Positions 7,140-14,534 of a stretch of DNA of 64,000 nt are shown here, in pieces (the stretch's first letter is position 1; every line of letters starts with the position of its first letter). This DNA is from Kitasatospora sp. NBC_01287 (lineage in GTDB: Bacteria; Actinomycetota; Actinomycetes; Streptomycetales; Streptomycetaceae), in assembly GCF_026340565.1 (NCBI RefSeq), contig NZ_JAPEPB010000001.1:7848001-7912000 (forward strand). The letters run 5' to 3'. The position numbers and the translations under genes were made by a program. A model generated the notes under the pieces. That model did not search any database, was not told the origin of the DNA, and worked only from the letters and a program-made list of their open reading frames with translations.

Positions 7140-10100
7140 ATGGTTCTGCGGGGGGTCGGCCGCCGGTTCCGGCGGCACGGTCTGGTGCTGGCGGCCGTGG
7201 CCGTGAGCATCCTGGTGGCGACGGCGGTGCTGGCCTCGGTGGCCGGGCTGGCCCGCGCGGCGGCCACCGAGGGGGTGCGGCAGCGGCTCGCCGCCGACCC
7301 GGGCCGCTCGGTGGAGGTGGACGCGCGGTGGAGCGCGCAGGGACTGCCGGCGGCCGACCGCGCGGTCCACACGGCGCTGGTCCGGGCGCTGGGCGGCACC
7401 CCGTTCCGCACCGAGACCGCGCTGCGCGCCACCGGCCTGCTGGACCTGCCGCTGCCGCCCGCCGGACGTTCGCGGCCCACCGAGACCACCCTCTCCGGCC
7501 TGCCGGTGGCGCTGCCGGACCCGGGACGCTTCGCCCGCCTGCTGGCCGGCGCCTGGCCGGACGCGCCTGCGGCCCCCGCCGCGCCCGCCGCGCCCGCCGC
7601 GCCCGGCCAGGCGCCGGCGGCCGGCGGCGGGTTGCGGATCGCGCTGCCGGCGCCCACCGCCGACCGGCTCGGGGTGGGCGTCGGCAGCGCGATCCAGGTG
7701 CGTGACCCGGTCTCCGGTGGTCCGTTCGCGCTGACCGTGACCGGGCTGTACCGGCCCGAACCGGCCGCCGCGGCGCTCTGGGCCGGCCTGGACGCCGGGG
7801 AGAGCACGGCTCCGGAACCGCTGCTGGTCGACGGCCGGCAGCTGACCGCGCTGCCCGCCTTCGCCGGTCGCACCCTGGCCCTCTGGCTGGCGCTGCCCGA
7901 CACGGATCGGCTGAGCCTGTCCCAACTGGCCGCGCTGCGCGACCGGGTGGCCGTCCTGGTGGGCAGCGACACCGCCCGCTCGGTCTACCGCGGCGGCACC
8001 CCGGCGCTGGCCGGGACCGTGGTGCGCAGCGCGCTGCCCGGGGCCGTCGACGGCCTGGTGGTGCCGGCGCTGGCCGCCCGCGCCGAGATCGACGTGCCGC
8101 TCGCGCTGCTGGCGGTGCTGGCCGCCGTGGTCCTGGTGCTGACGGCACGTCGGCTGGCCGACGCGGTCGGCGCCGAGCAGGCCCTGCGGCACGCCCGGGG
8201 GGCGGGCGCGGTGCGACTGCTCGCGGTGACGGCCGGTGAGTGGGCACTGGTCGCGGTGCCGGCGGCGGTCGGCGGCCTGTTGCTGGCCGGGCCGCTGCTG
8301 ACCGCCGTGCTGCGCGTCGCCGGGCTGCCCGGGGCGGCGGCGGCCGGGGCGCCGGTGATCTGGTGGACGGCGGGCTTCGCGCTCGCCGTGCACGGGGTGG
8401 CGCTGCTGCTGCCGGTGATCCGGCTGGTCCTGGACCCGGGGGCCGAACGCGCGCCGCGCCGCCGGGCACCGCGCCGCGCGGGCCCGCAGCGAGCCGGCGC
8501 GGACCTGGCGCTGCTCCTGCTCGCGGTCCTCGGCTATCTCCAACTGCGCCACTACGGCGGTGTGGTGGCCATCGGCGTGGGCAGCGGGTTCGACGCCGCG
8601 GTGGACCCGGTGCTGGTGCTCGCGCCGGTGGCGCTGGCGGTGGCCGGCGCGGTGCTGCTGCTGCGGCTGCTGCCGCCGGCCGGGCGGCTGCTGGAGCGGG
8701 CGGCGAGCCGCTCCCGCGCCCTGGTGCTGCCGCTGGGTGGCTGGCGGGTGAGCCGCGACGGCGCCCGGCAGGCGGTGCCGGTGCTGGTGACCCTGCTGGC
8801 GGTGGCCTGCGCCGCGCTGGCGGCCGGGGTGCTGGGCGCGCTGCCGGCCGGCGACCGGGACCGGGCGGCCTTCACGGTCGGCGCCGACCTGCGGCTGACC
8901 GGGGTGGCCGGCGCGCCGGGGCAGCGGCACGCCGCGCTGGCCGCGCTGCCGGGCGTCACGGCGCTGACCCCGGTGGCCGAGCGCTCGGGGTACGTGGGCA
9001 GCACGGTGGTGCAGACGGTCGCCATCGACACCGGCTCCGCCGCGTCCGCCGCGCCTGCCGCACCCGGCGCGTCCGCCGCGGGGCTGCCCGCGCTGCCCGC
9101 GCTGCGCGCGGACCTGGCCGACCGGCCGCTGAGCGCACTGCTCGCGCCGCTGACCGCGCTGCCGGTCCAGGGCCTGGCGGTGCCGGGCGCGCCGACCGCG
9201 CTGGAGCTGACCGTGCGGGCCACGGCCGACCAGCCGGTGCCGGCCCCGGGTGTGCGGCTGGTGCTCTCGGTGCAGGACGCGGACGGCCTGACCGACCAGC
9301 TGACGGTGGCGCTGCCCACCGACGGCGGCTCGCACGTCCTGACGGTGCCGCTGGCCGCCGCCGGGCACCGCCACGACCCGCTGCGGATCAGCCGGTTGGC
9401 CGTCCGCTTTCCCGACGCCACGGCCGTTCGGACCACCCTCGACCTGGACCTCTCCGGGATCAGCGCGGTCACCGGCGACCAGCGGGCCGCCGTGGCCCTG
9501 GCAGCCGGCCAGCGCTGGTACCGGTCCGCGGCGGCCTTCGCCGACCCGACCGCGCTCGGCTGCCCCGGCAGCGTCCAGGTCCCCGACCAACCCCGCTGGG
9601 GCGGCGACGCGTCGAGTCAGGCGGCGGGCGCCTGCGAGGTGTCCGGCGACGCGGCGCGGTTGCTGCACGCCGTGGTCCGCTCCCAACTGCCGTCCACCGA
9701 CCCGGCGGACACGACCACCGGCGCCCCCGACGTGGTCTTCGCGGCCCTGCCCGACAACGGTGCCACCGCGCCGCCACCGCCCGTGCTACCCGCCCTCGCG
9801 GACCGGGCGATGCTCACCGGGCTGAACGCGAAGGTCGGCGACACCGTGCGGCTCGTCTGGGACCGCGGCCAGCAGAACCCACAGCTGGTCAGGATCACCG
9901 GTGAGATCGACGCGCTGCCCGGCTACGACCACGACCAGGGGCACCTGCTGCTTGATCTGCGCGCGCTGGCCGCCGCCGGCGCGACGACCGGGGAGAGCCC
10001 GCCCACCGACGCGCACTGGTGGCTGACCAGCACCGACCCACGGGCCACCGCGGCGGCCGTCGACGCCGACGCCGAACTCGGCAGCGCGCAGAGCGTGCCG

Positions 10101-10574
10101 CAGGTCGCCGCCGCCCTGGCGAGCGACCCGTTCCAGGCCGGGCTGCGCGGCGCCTGGCTGCTGATGCTGCTGGCCGCGCCGCTCTTCGCGGTGACCGCGC
10201 TGACCCTGCACACGGTGGGCACGACGCGGGCCCGGCAGCGCGAGTTCGCGGTGCTGCGGGCGCTGGGGGTGCGGCGCGGCGAGCTGACCGCGCTGCTGCG
10301 GGCCGAGCAACTGGCGGTCACGGCCCTGCCGGTGCTGCTCGGTGGCGTGCTGGGCCTGGTCCTGGCGGCCGTGCTGCTGCCGCTCATCGTGCTGGACGCC
10401 GGGGCGGGGCCGCTCTTCCCCGCCCTGCTCACCGCGCCGGGCCGACCCGGCGCCGCACTCACCGTGCTGGTCAGCGGCCTGCTGCTGGCCCTCGCCGTGC
10501 TGCTGCTCACCCGGCTGCTGGCCCGGGTGGATCTCGTCCGCGCACTGCGGGCCGGGGAGGACGGACAGCAGTGA
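7140..10574 (+). CDS. Large FtsX-type ABC transporter permease
   Basis: A 1144-residue integral membrane protein of the MacB/LolC FtsX-like permease superfamily. One transmembrane helix near the N-terminus is followed by a long extracytoplasmic region, a central cluster of helices (about residues 315-460 and 540-570), a second extracytoplasmic domain and a C-terminal FtsX block with the family phrase RARQREFAVLRALGVRRGEL. Such permeases act with a cytosolic ATPase to move lipids, peptides or antibiotics out of the membrane rather than to import solutes. The ATG at 7140 follows GAGGGGAG and is preferred over an upstream in-frame GTG. The partner permease and ATPase follow, indicating a three-gene export operon. 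No substrate can be read from the sequence. It is about three times longer than simple FtsX proteins because of the duplicated architecture. Confidence 0.85.
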   Translation: MVLRGVGRRFRRHGLVLAAVAVSILVATAVLASVAGLARAAATEGVRQRLAADPGRSVEVDARWSAQGLPAADRAVHTALVRALGGTPFRTETALRATGLLDLPLPPAGRSRPTETTLSGLPVALPDPGRFARLLAGAWPDAPAAPAAPAAPAAPGQAPAAGGGLRIALPAPTADRLGVGVGSAIQVRDPVSGGPFALTVTGLYRPEPAAAALWAGLDAGESTAPEPLLVDGRQLTALPAFAGRTLALWLALPDTDRLSLSQLAALRDRVAVLVGSDTARSVYRGGTPALAGTVVRSALPGAVDGLVVPALAARAEIDVPLALLAVLAAVVLVLTARRLADAVGAEQALRHARGAGAVRLLAVTAGEWALVAVPAAVGGLLLAGPLLTAVLRVAGLPGAAAAGAPVIWWTAGFALAVHGVALLLPVIRLVLDPGAERAPRRRAPRRAGPQRAGADLALLLLAVLGYLQLRHYGGVVAIGVGSGFDAAVDPVLVLAPVALAVAGAVLLLRLLPPAGRLLERAASRSRALVLPLGGWRVSRDGARQAVPVLVTLLAVACAALAAGVLGALPAGDRDRAAFTVGADLRLTGVAGAPGQRHAALAALPGVTALTPVAERSGYVGSTVVQTVAIDTGSAASAAPAAPGASAAGLPALPALRADLADRPLSALLAPLTALPVQGLAVPGAPTALELTVRATADQPVPAPGVRLVLSVQDADGLTDQLTVALPTDGGSHVLTVPLAAAGHRHDPLRISRLAVRFPDATAVRTTLDLDLSGISAVTGDQRAAVALAAGQRWYRSAAAFADPTALGCPGSVQVPDQPRWGGDASSQAAGACEVSGDAARLLHAVVRSQLPSTDPADTTTGAPDVVFAALPDNGATAPPPPVLPALADRAMLTGLNAKVGDTVRLVWDRGQQNPQLVRITGEIDALPGYDHDQGHLLLDLRALAAAGATTGESPPTDAHWWLTSTDPRATAAAVDADAELGSAQSVPQVAAALASDPFQAGLRGAWLLMLLAAPLFAVTALTLHTVGTTRARQREFAVLRALGVRRGELTALLRAEQLAVTALPVLLGGVLGLVLAAVLLPLIVLDAGAGPLFPALLTAPGRPGAALTVLVSGLLLALAVLLLTRLLARVDLVRALRAGEDGQQ

Positions 10575-10620
10575 CGAACCGTCATCACGCCGATGCCGCA
10601 AGCATGTTGACCACTCGGAA

Positions 10621-10666
10621 CCGACCGTGCCACGACGTGTCCAGCCCGAGCCGACCGTGCCACGAC
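10621..10666 (+). repeat. 16-bp direct repeat upstream of the second permease
   Basis: CCGACCGTGCCACGAC occurs at 10621-10636 and again at 10651-10666, exactly 30 bp apart (close to three helical turns), in the 106-bp gap between the two permease genes. It may be a regulator site or a chance local duplication. Confidence 0.6.
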
Positions 10667-10680
10667 CGGGGGACCGCACG

Positions 10681-13542
10681 ATGCTGACACTGCGCCTGAT
10701 CCGACGCGAGGCGCGGATCTCCTGGCCGGTCGCCCTGGTGCTCACGCTGCTCGGCGTGCTGCTCACCGCGATCCCGCTCAGCTGGCCGCCGCGCTTCGAC
10801 CAGCTGGCCGCCGGTTCGCTGGCGGACCGCGTCACCCGGGCGGAGCAGGCCGGTCCGCTGCTGGCCGCCGGCGCCACCACGGAGCCCGGCTCGGCGGCCC
10901 CCGACATCGCGGCCGGGGTGCCGCGTGGTTCGCTGGACGGGGACCTGGACACCGTCGGCCACGCGATCCGCGCCAACGCGGGCCCGCGGCTGACCCCGCT
11001 GCTCGGGACCCCGAGCGCCCGCGCGCAGACCCCCGGCGCCAACGCGGCCGGCCCCGGGCTGCCGATGCCCTACGGCAACCCGCCCCGGCTGTCCCTGGAC
11101 TACGCCCAGCCCGGCGGCGCCGGCGGGCCGGTCGAGTACGTCCAGGGTCGGGCCCCGCGGCAGCCGCCGGACGATTCGGCCCCGGACCCCGCTCAGCCGG
11201 ACCCCGCTCAGCCGGACCCGATCGAGGTCGCTGCCTCCGAGGCGACCAGGGACCGGCTCGGCCTGACGGTGGGGCAGCGGTTCACCCTGACCGGCCAGGA
11301 CTGGGAGACCCCGGTCGTCCTGGTCGGGGTGTTCCGCACCGACCACGGCGCCGACCGGCTCCGGCAGCAGTTCCCGCTGCTCGCCGCGCCGATCACGGTG
11401 TCGGCGTGGTGGGGCCAGGAGCTGGACGGGCAACTGCTGACCAGCTCCGGCGGGATCGAGCAGGCGGAGAGCCGCGGCACCGTGCCGCTGCAGCTGGCCT
11501 GGGACTTCCCGGTGACCATCGACCGCGCCGGGCCCGGCAGTACCGTGGCCGCGCTGGCCGCGCTGCGGGCCGAGGTGGCCGGACTGCTCGCCCTCGACTC
11601 GACCACGCTCTGCGCCGGCCACGTCGGCGACACCTGCGTGCTGTCGGGGCACCAGCTGCCGCCCGTCCAGATGTTCGACGAACTCACCCCCCAGATCGAC
11701 GCGTTCGCCGCCCAGCGGGAACGGACCGAGCAGTTGCAGGGCTTCGCGCTGGCGGGGCTGCTGACCGTGGGCGTGGCCACCGCGGTGGCCGCCGCCCGGC
11801 TGGGGGTGCGCCGTCGCGCCGGCGCTTTCACGCTCCAACTGTCGCGTGGGGCCCGGCTGTCCGGGATCGCCGCCCGCCTGCTGGCGGAGGCGGCGGTGCC
11901 GGTGGCCCTCGGGGTGGCGGGCGGCTGGGCGCTGGGCCGCGCGCTCGCCCCGCCGGGCACGGCGCTGGGCTCGCCGCTGCCGGTGCTGGTCGCCGGGCTG
12001 CTGGTCTGGTGCGCGCCGGCCGCGGTACTGCTCGCCTCCGTCGGGCGCGCCCGCACGCTGCCGCGCTCGCGCCGGCTGGTGCTGGAGGGGCTGGTGCTGC
12101 TGTCGGCCGCCGCCGGGCTGGCCGCGCTGCGCGCCCGCGGCGCCTTCGCGGGTGACGGGATCGATCCGGAACTCGCCGTGGTGCCGGGGCTGCTGGCGCT
12201 CGTCACGGTGCTGGTGCTGCTGCGCCTGCTGCCCGCGGTGCTGCTCCGGGCGGCCCGCTGGGCGCGGCGGGCCCGAGGCCCGGTGCCGCTTGTGGCGCTG
12301 GCCAGGGCCGGCGCGCAGAGCGGCGCGGCGGCCCTCGCGCTGCTGGTGCTGGTGCTGGCCATGGGGCAGGGCGTCTTCGGCGGTCTGGTCTCGCGCACCA
12401 TCGCGGACAGCCGTGAGCAGGCGGCCGACTGGGCCACCGGCGGGGCACCGGTGGCGGTGGTCGGCCCGCGCGACCAGCTGCCCGCCGACCTGTCGGGCCT
12501 GCGCACGGTGGGACACCAGGTGCGGGTGGTCGGCGCGGCCGGCACGCTGACCTCGCAGGACGACGGCACCGAGCTGCCGGGCGCCCAACTGGTGGGCCTG
12601 GACGCGAGTGCGCTGGGCGCCGCCGATCCGGCCTCCGCGCTGGCCCGCGCGGTGCTGGCGGCCGGGCTGGCGACCACGCCGACCGGCAAGGGCGGTCCGG
12701 ACGGCGACGAGCCGGTGCTGCCCGCGTTGGCCGATCCCGCGCTGGCCGCCCGGTTCCCGGACGGCAGCTTCGAGGTCTCCGGGCCGGGGACGGCGCGCTT
12801 CCTGGTCCACCTGCTCGGAGCGCTGCCGGGCGGGGCGCTGCGCGACCCGGCGCTCGGCCCGGTGCTGGGCAGCGGGCCGCAGGGCGGCCCGCTGCTGCTC
12901 TTCGCCGGTCCGGCGGTCCAACTGCTGCCCACGCAGAGCTGGCACCCCAGCGCTGACCTGCTCTACCCGGCGCCCGGCGGGCCACCGCTGGACCTGGCGG
13001 CGGTGCGCGCCGCCACCGCCGCGCGCCCGGCGCCGGCCGCCGGGGTCGGGGCGCCGGTGGAGGTCCGCGACCGGGCCACGGAGCTGGGTGTGCTGCGCGG
13101 TGACGGGCTGGTCCGCTCGCTGCGCCTCGGCTACCAGGTGGCCACCGCGCTCGGCCTGCTGCTCGCGCTGGGCGCCTTCGCCCTGGAGCTGGTGCTCAGC
13201 GCGCCCGAGCGGGCCCGCACCACCTCCTACCTGCGCACCCTCGGGCTGGGCAGCCGGGCCGTGCTGGGCCTGCAACTGCTGCAGCTGCTGCCGCTGCTGC
13301 TGGCCGCCGCGCTCGGCGGCACCGCCCTGGGGCTGCTGCTGCCCGGCGCGCTCGGGCCCGGGATGCGGCTGGGCGCGCTCACCGGCGGGCCGTTCGAGCC
13401 CGCCGTGCACATCGACTGGACGACCACCGCCCTGCTCGGCGCCGCCCTGGCCGCGCTGGTGCTGGCGGCGGCCGCGCTGGAGGCGGTGCTCGGCCGTCGT
13501 CGCGGACTGGGCGCGGTGCTACGACTGGGGGAGGCCCTGTGA
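10681..13542 (+). CDS. Second FtsX-type ABC transporter permease
   Basis: A 953-residue membrane protein, the likely partner of the permease encoded just upstream. It has an N-terminal helix after MLTLRLIRREARISWPVALV, a large extracytoplasmic domain (about residues 45-350), a central helix cluster (about 355-570), a second external domain and a C-terminal FtsX block containing SYLRTLGLGSRAV. The ATG at 10681 follows GGGGGA. The ATPase gene starts inside its stop codon, so the two are translationally coupled. A heterodimer with the first permease, powered by the following ATPase, is the expected arrangement. The substrate is unknown. Confidence 0.85.
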   Translation: MLTLRLIRREARISWPVALVLTLLGVLLTAIPLSWPPRFDQLAAGSLADRVTRAEQAGPLLAAGATTEPGSAAPDIAAGVPRGSLDGDLDTVGHAIRANAGPRLTPLLGTPSARAQTPGANAAGPGLPMPYGNPPRLSLDYAQPGGAGGPVEYVQGRAPRQPPDDSAPDPAQPDPAQPDPIEVAASEATRDRLGLTVGQRFTLTGQDWETPVVLVGVFRTDHGADRLRQQFPLLAAPITVSAWWGQELDGQLLTSSGGIEQAESRGTVPLQLAWDFPVTIDRAGPGSTVAALAALRAEVAGLLALDSTTLCAGHVGDTCVLSGHQLPPVQMFDELTPQIDAFAAQRERTEQLQGFALAGLLTVGVATAVAAARLGVRRRAGAFTLQLSRGARLSGIAARLLAEAAVPVALGVAGGWALGRALAPPGTALGSPLPVLVAGLLVWCAPAAVLLASVGRARTLPRSRRLVLEGLVLLSAAAGLAALRARGAFAGDGIDPELAVVPGLLALVTVLVLLRLLPAVLLRAARWARRARGPVPLVALARAGAQSGAAALALLVLVLAMGQGVFGGLVSRTIADSREQAADWATGGAPVAVVGPRDQLPADLSGLRTVGHQVRVVGAAGTLTSQDDGTELPGAQLVGLDASALGAADPASALARAVLAAGLATTPTGKGGPDGDEPVLPALADPALAARFPDGSFEVSGPGTARFLVHLLGALPGGALRDPALGPVLGSGPQGGPLLLFAGPAVQLLPTQSWHPSADLLYPAPGGPPLDLAAVRAATAARPAPAAGVGAPVEVRDRATELGVLRGDGLVRSLRLGYQVATALGLLLALGAFALELVLSAPERARTTSYLRTLGLGSRAVLGLQLLQLLPLLLAAALGGTALGLLLPGALGPGMRLGALTGGPFEPAVHIDWTTTALLGAALAALVLAAAALEAVLGRRRGLGAVLRLGEAL

Positions 13543-14462
13543 CTGTCCGTCAGACCGAAGGTCCCATGGTGGTGTGCCAGAGCCTGGTGCGGATCTTCCG
13601 CACCGGCGCGGCGGGCCGCGCCGGGGTGGAGGTGCAGGCCCTGCAGGGGCTCGACCTCACCGTGGCGCGGGGCGAGCTGACGGCGCTGGTCGGCGCCTCC
13701 GGCTCCGGCAAGTCGACCCTGCTCGGCATCCTGGCCGGGCTCGACGCCCCCAGCGCAGGCACCGCCGAGGTGGCCGGCGCCGACCTCGGGGCGCTCAAGC
13801 GGCGCGAGCGGACCGCCTACCGGCGCCGCACCGTCGGAGTGGTCCAGCAGCAGACCGCGCGCAACCTGCTGCCGTACCTGACGGCCCGGGAGAACGTGCA
13901 GCTGCCGATGGGCTACGTGAACCTGCCGCGCCCTCAGCGCGCCGCCCGGGCGCTGGAGCTGCTCGACCTGATGGGCATCGCCGCGGCCGCCGACCGCACC
14001 CCGGCCGCGCTCTCCGGCGGCGAGCAGCAGCGGGTGGCGATCGCGGTCGCCCTGGCCAACCGCCCCGAGCTGCTGCTGGCCGACGAACCCACCGGCGAGC
14101 TGGACAGCGCCACCGCGGCGGAGGTCTTCGACGCGCTGCGCACCGCCAACCGCGAGCTGGGCACCACCGTGCTGATCGTCACCCACGACGCGATGGTGGC
14201 CGAGCAGGTCCGCCGCACCGTGCGGATCCGCGACGGGCGCACCGCCACCGAGCTGCTGCGCCGCGCGGCCGGCGAGGCCGAGGGCAGCCCGCTGGTGGCA
14301 CAGGAGTACACCGTGCTGGACCGGGTGGGTCGCCTCCAACTGCCCCGCGAGTTCACCGAGTCCCTGGGCCTGGCCCACCGGGTGCGCCTGGTCCTGGAGC
14401 GCGACCACATCGGCGTCTGGCCCGACCACGGCGACCCGGCCGCGTCCGCGACCGGGGAATAG
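13539..14462 (+). CDS. ABC transporter ATP-binding protein with AbrB-like C-terminal extension
   Basis: A 307-residue ATPase of the MacB/LolD class. The Walker A GASGSGKST, signature LSGGEQQRV and Walker B LLLADEPTGELD are intact, so it should hydrolyse ATP and drive the two FtsX permeases. The GTG start at 13539 overlaps the TGA of the upstream permease by four bases, giving strict coupling. After the ATPase core (to about residue 235) the protein continues with about 60 extra residues in which VLDRVGRLQLPREFTESLGL and RVRLVLERDHIGVWPD look like a SpoVT/AbrB swapped-hairpin motif. That extension is not needed for transport and might bind DNA or dimerise; this is inference. Confidence 0.92.
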   Translation: MTVRQTEGPMVVCQSLVRIFRTGAAGRAGVEVQALQGLDLTVARGELTALVGASGSGKSTLLGILAGLDAPSAGTAEVAGADLGALKRRERTAYRRRTVGVVQQQTARNLLPYLTARENVQLPMGYVNLPRPQRAARALELLDLMGIAAAADRTPAALSGGEQQRVAIAVALANRPELLLADEPTGELDSATAAEVFDALRTANRELGTTVLIVTHDAMVAEQVRRTVRIRDGRTATELLRRAAGEAEGSPLVAQEYTVLDRVGRLQLPREFTESLGLAHRVRLVLERDHIGVWPDHGDPAASATGE

Positions 14463-14491
14463 CCCCGGGGCGCCCGGGGGCGGATCGACTA

Positions 14492-14523
14492 CGATCGGGC
14501 CCGCCGATCATGAATCCCGATCG
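14492..14523 (+). promoter_or_regulatory. 8-bp inverted repeat just upstream of the beta-helix/AAA+ gene
   Basis: CGATCGGG (14492-14499) and CCCGATCG (14516-14523) are perfect inverted copies with 16 bp between. They lie 12 bp before the TTG start, overlapping a TACGAT that could be a -10. An operator is possible; no binding protein can be named. Confidence 0.4.
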
Positions 14524-14534
14524 CGGGGGGCCCG

